Source: Bacilli bacterium (GTDB lineage: Bacteria > Bacillota_I > Bacilli_A > RF39 > UBA660). From it: a DNA stretch of 6,176 nucleotides. A model generated the notes under the pieces. It had not been told where the DNA came from. It saw only the letters and a list, made by a program, of their open reading frames with translations, and ran no database searches. Made by a program: the position numbers and the translations under genes. The stretch spans positions 1 to 6,176 of the forward strand of contig JAFWRK010000043.1 of assembly GCA_017519965.1 (NCBI GenBank). The letters run 5' to 3'. Shown here piece by piece: positions 5,995-6,176 of the stretch; the first letter of the stretch is position 1; each line of letters begins with the position of its first letter.

Positions 5995-6176
5995 ATGAAG
6001 TATATAGTAAAATATGAAGATGTAGTAATAGGATCATATATAGATGATGAAGACAATGCAGAATACATTGTTTATCAAGAAGGTATAGATAAACTTCATA
6101 AGATGGGATATGATTTACTACCGATGATAGCTAAAAGTCAAAAAGGAAATATAGCATTCTTTGATAATAGAATAAA
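5995..6176 (+). CDS. Uncharacterised protein, N-terminal 60 residues only
   Basis: ATG at 5995 follows AGGTGAG (5986-5992) and the frame stays open to the right edge, where the gene is cut. The visible part begins MKYIVKYEDVVIGSYIDDED, is acidic and has no signal peptide or membrane segment. A strand-like start (residues 2-15) is followed by a probable helix (19-38) and another strand-like stretch (50-56). I do not recognise a family. It starts seven bases after the flippase stop, so it is almost certainly in the same transcript and may be translationally coupled. With only part of the protein present, no function can be offered. Confidence 0.7.
   Translation, partial: MKYIVKYEDVVIGSYIDDEDNAEYIVYQEGIDKLHKMGYDLLPMIAKSQKGNIAFFDNRI

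Overview
The window is very A+T-rich DNA (G+C well under one third by eye) with tightly packed genes, AGGTGA-type ribosome binding sites (complementary to a Bacillus-like 16S tail), ATG and GTG starts, TAA and TAG stops, and tryptophan read from TGG with no in-frame TGA. This points to a low-GC Firmicutes/Bacilli-type bacterium, possibly an uncultured gut lineage with a small genome. The genus cannot be told from the sequence. The standard bacterial code fits.

Layout. Bases 1-703 (minus strand) hold the first 234 codons of an arginase whose C-terminus lies outside the window. A 106-base divergent intergenic region (704-809) carries a good sigma-A promoter for the arginase (TTGATA-17-TAAAAT) and a perfect TATAAT for the rightward genes. 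Bases 810-3209 (plus) hold a two-gene unit: a divergent YfiH/PgeF (laccase-domain, DUF152) protein, then 12 bases later a MurE-type UDP-MurNAc-peptide ligase. The unit is closed by an intrinsic terminator whose left arm runs up to the murE stop codon. A second rightward unit follows: an unrecognised 267-aa protein (3277-4080), a VanZ-family membrane protein (4121-4588), a Wzx/MurJ-superfamily polysaccharide flippase (4581-5987, overlapping vanZ by 8 bases) and the first 60 codons of an unrecognised protein (5995 to the right edge).

How they fit together. Most recognisable plus-strand genes concern the cell envelope: peptide-stem synthesis (MurE), possible editing of peptidoglycan composition (YfiH/PgeF-like), lipid-linked glycan export (flippase) and a VanZ protein. 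The arginase makes ornithine and urea and is probably separate metabolism. The most interesting point is the pairing of a YfiH-like protein that lacks one predicted metal-ligand histidine with a MurE-like ligase that also departs from consensus at several otherwise conserved positions. No mobile element, CRISPR array, tRNA or rRNA was seen. The window is mostly ordinary housekeeping and envelope DNA, with two uncharacterised proteins.
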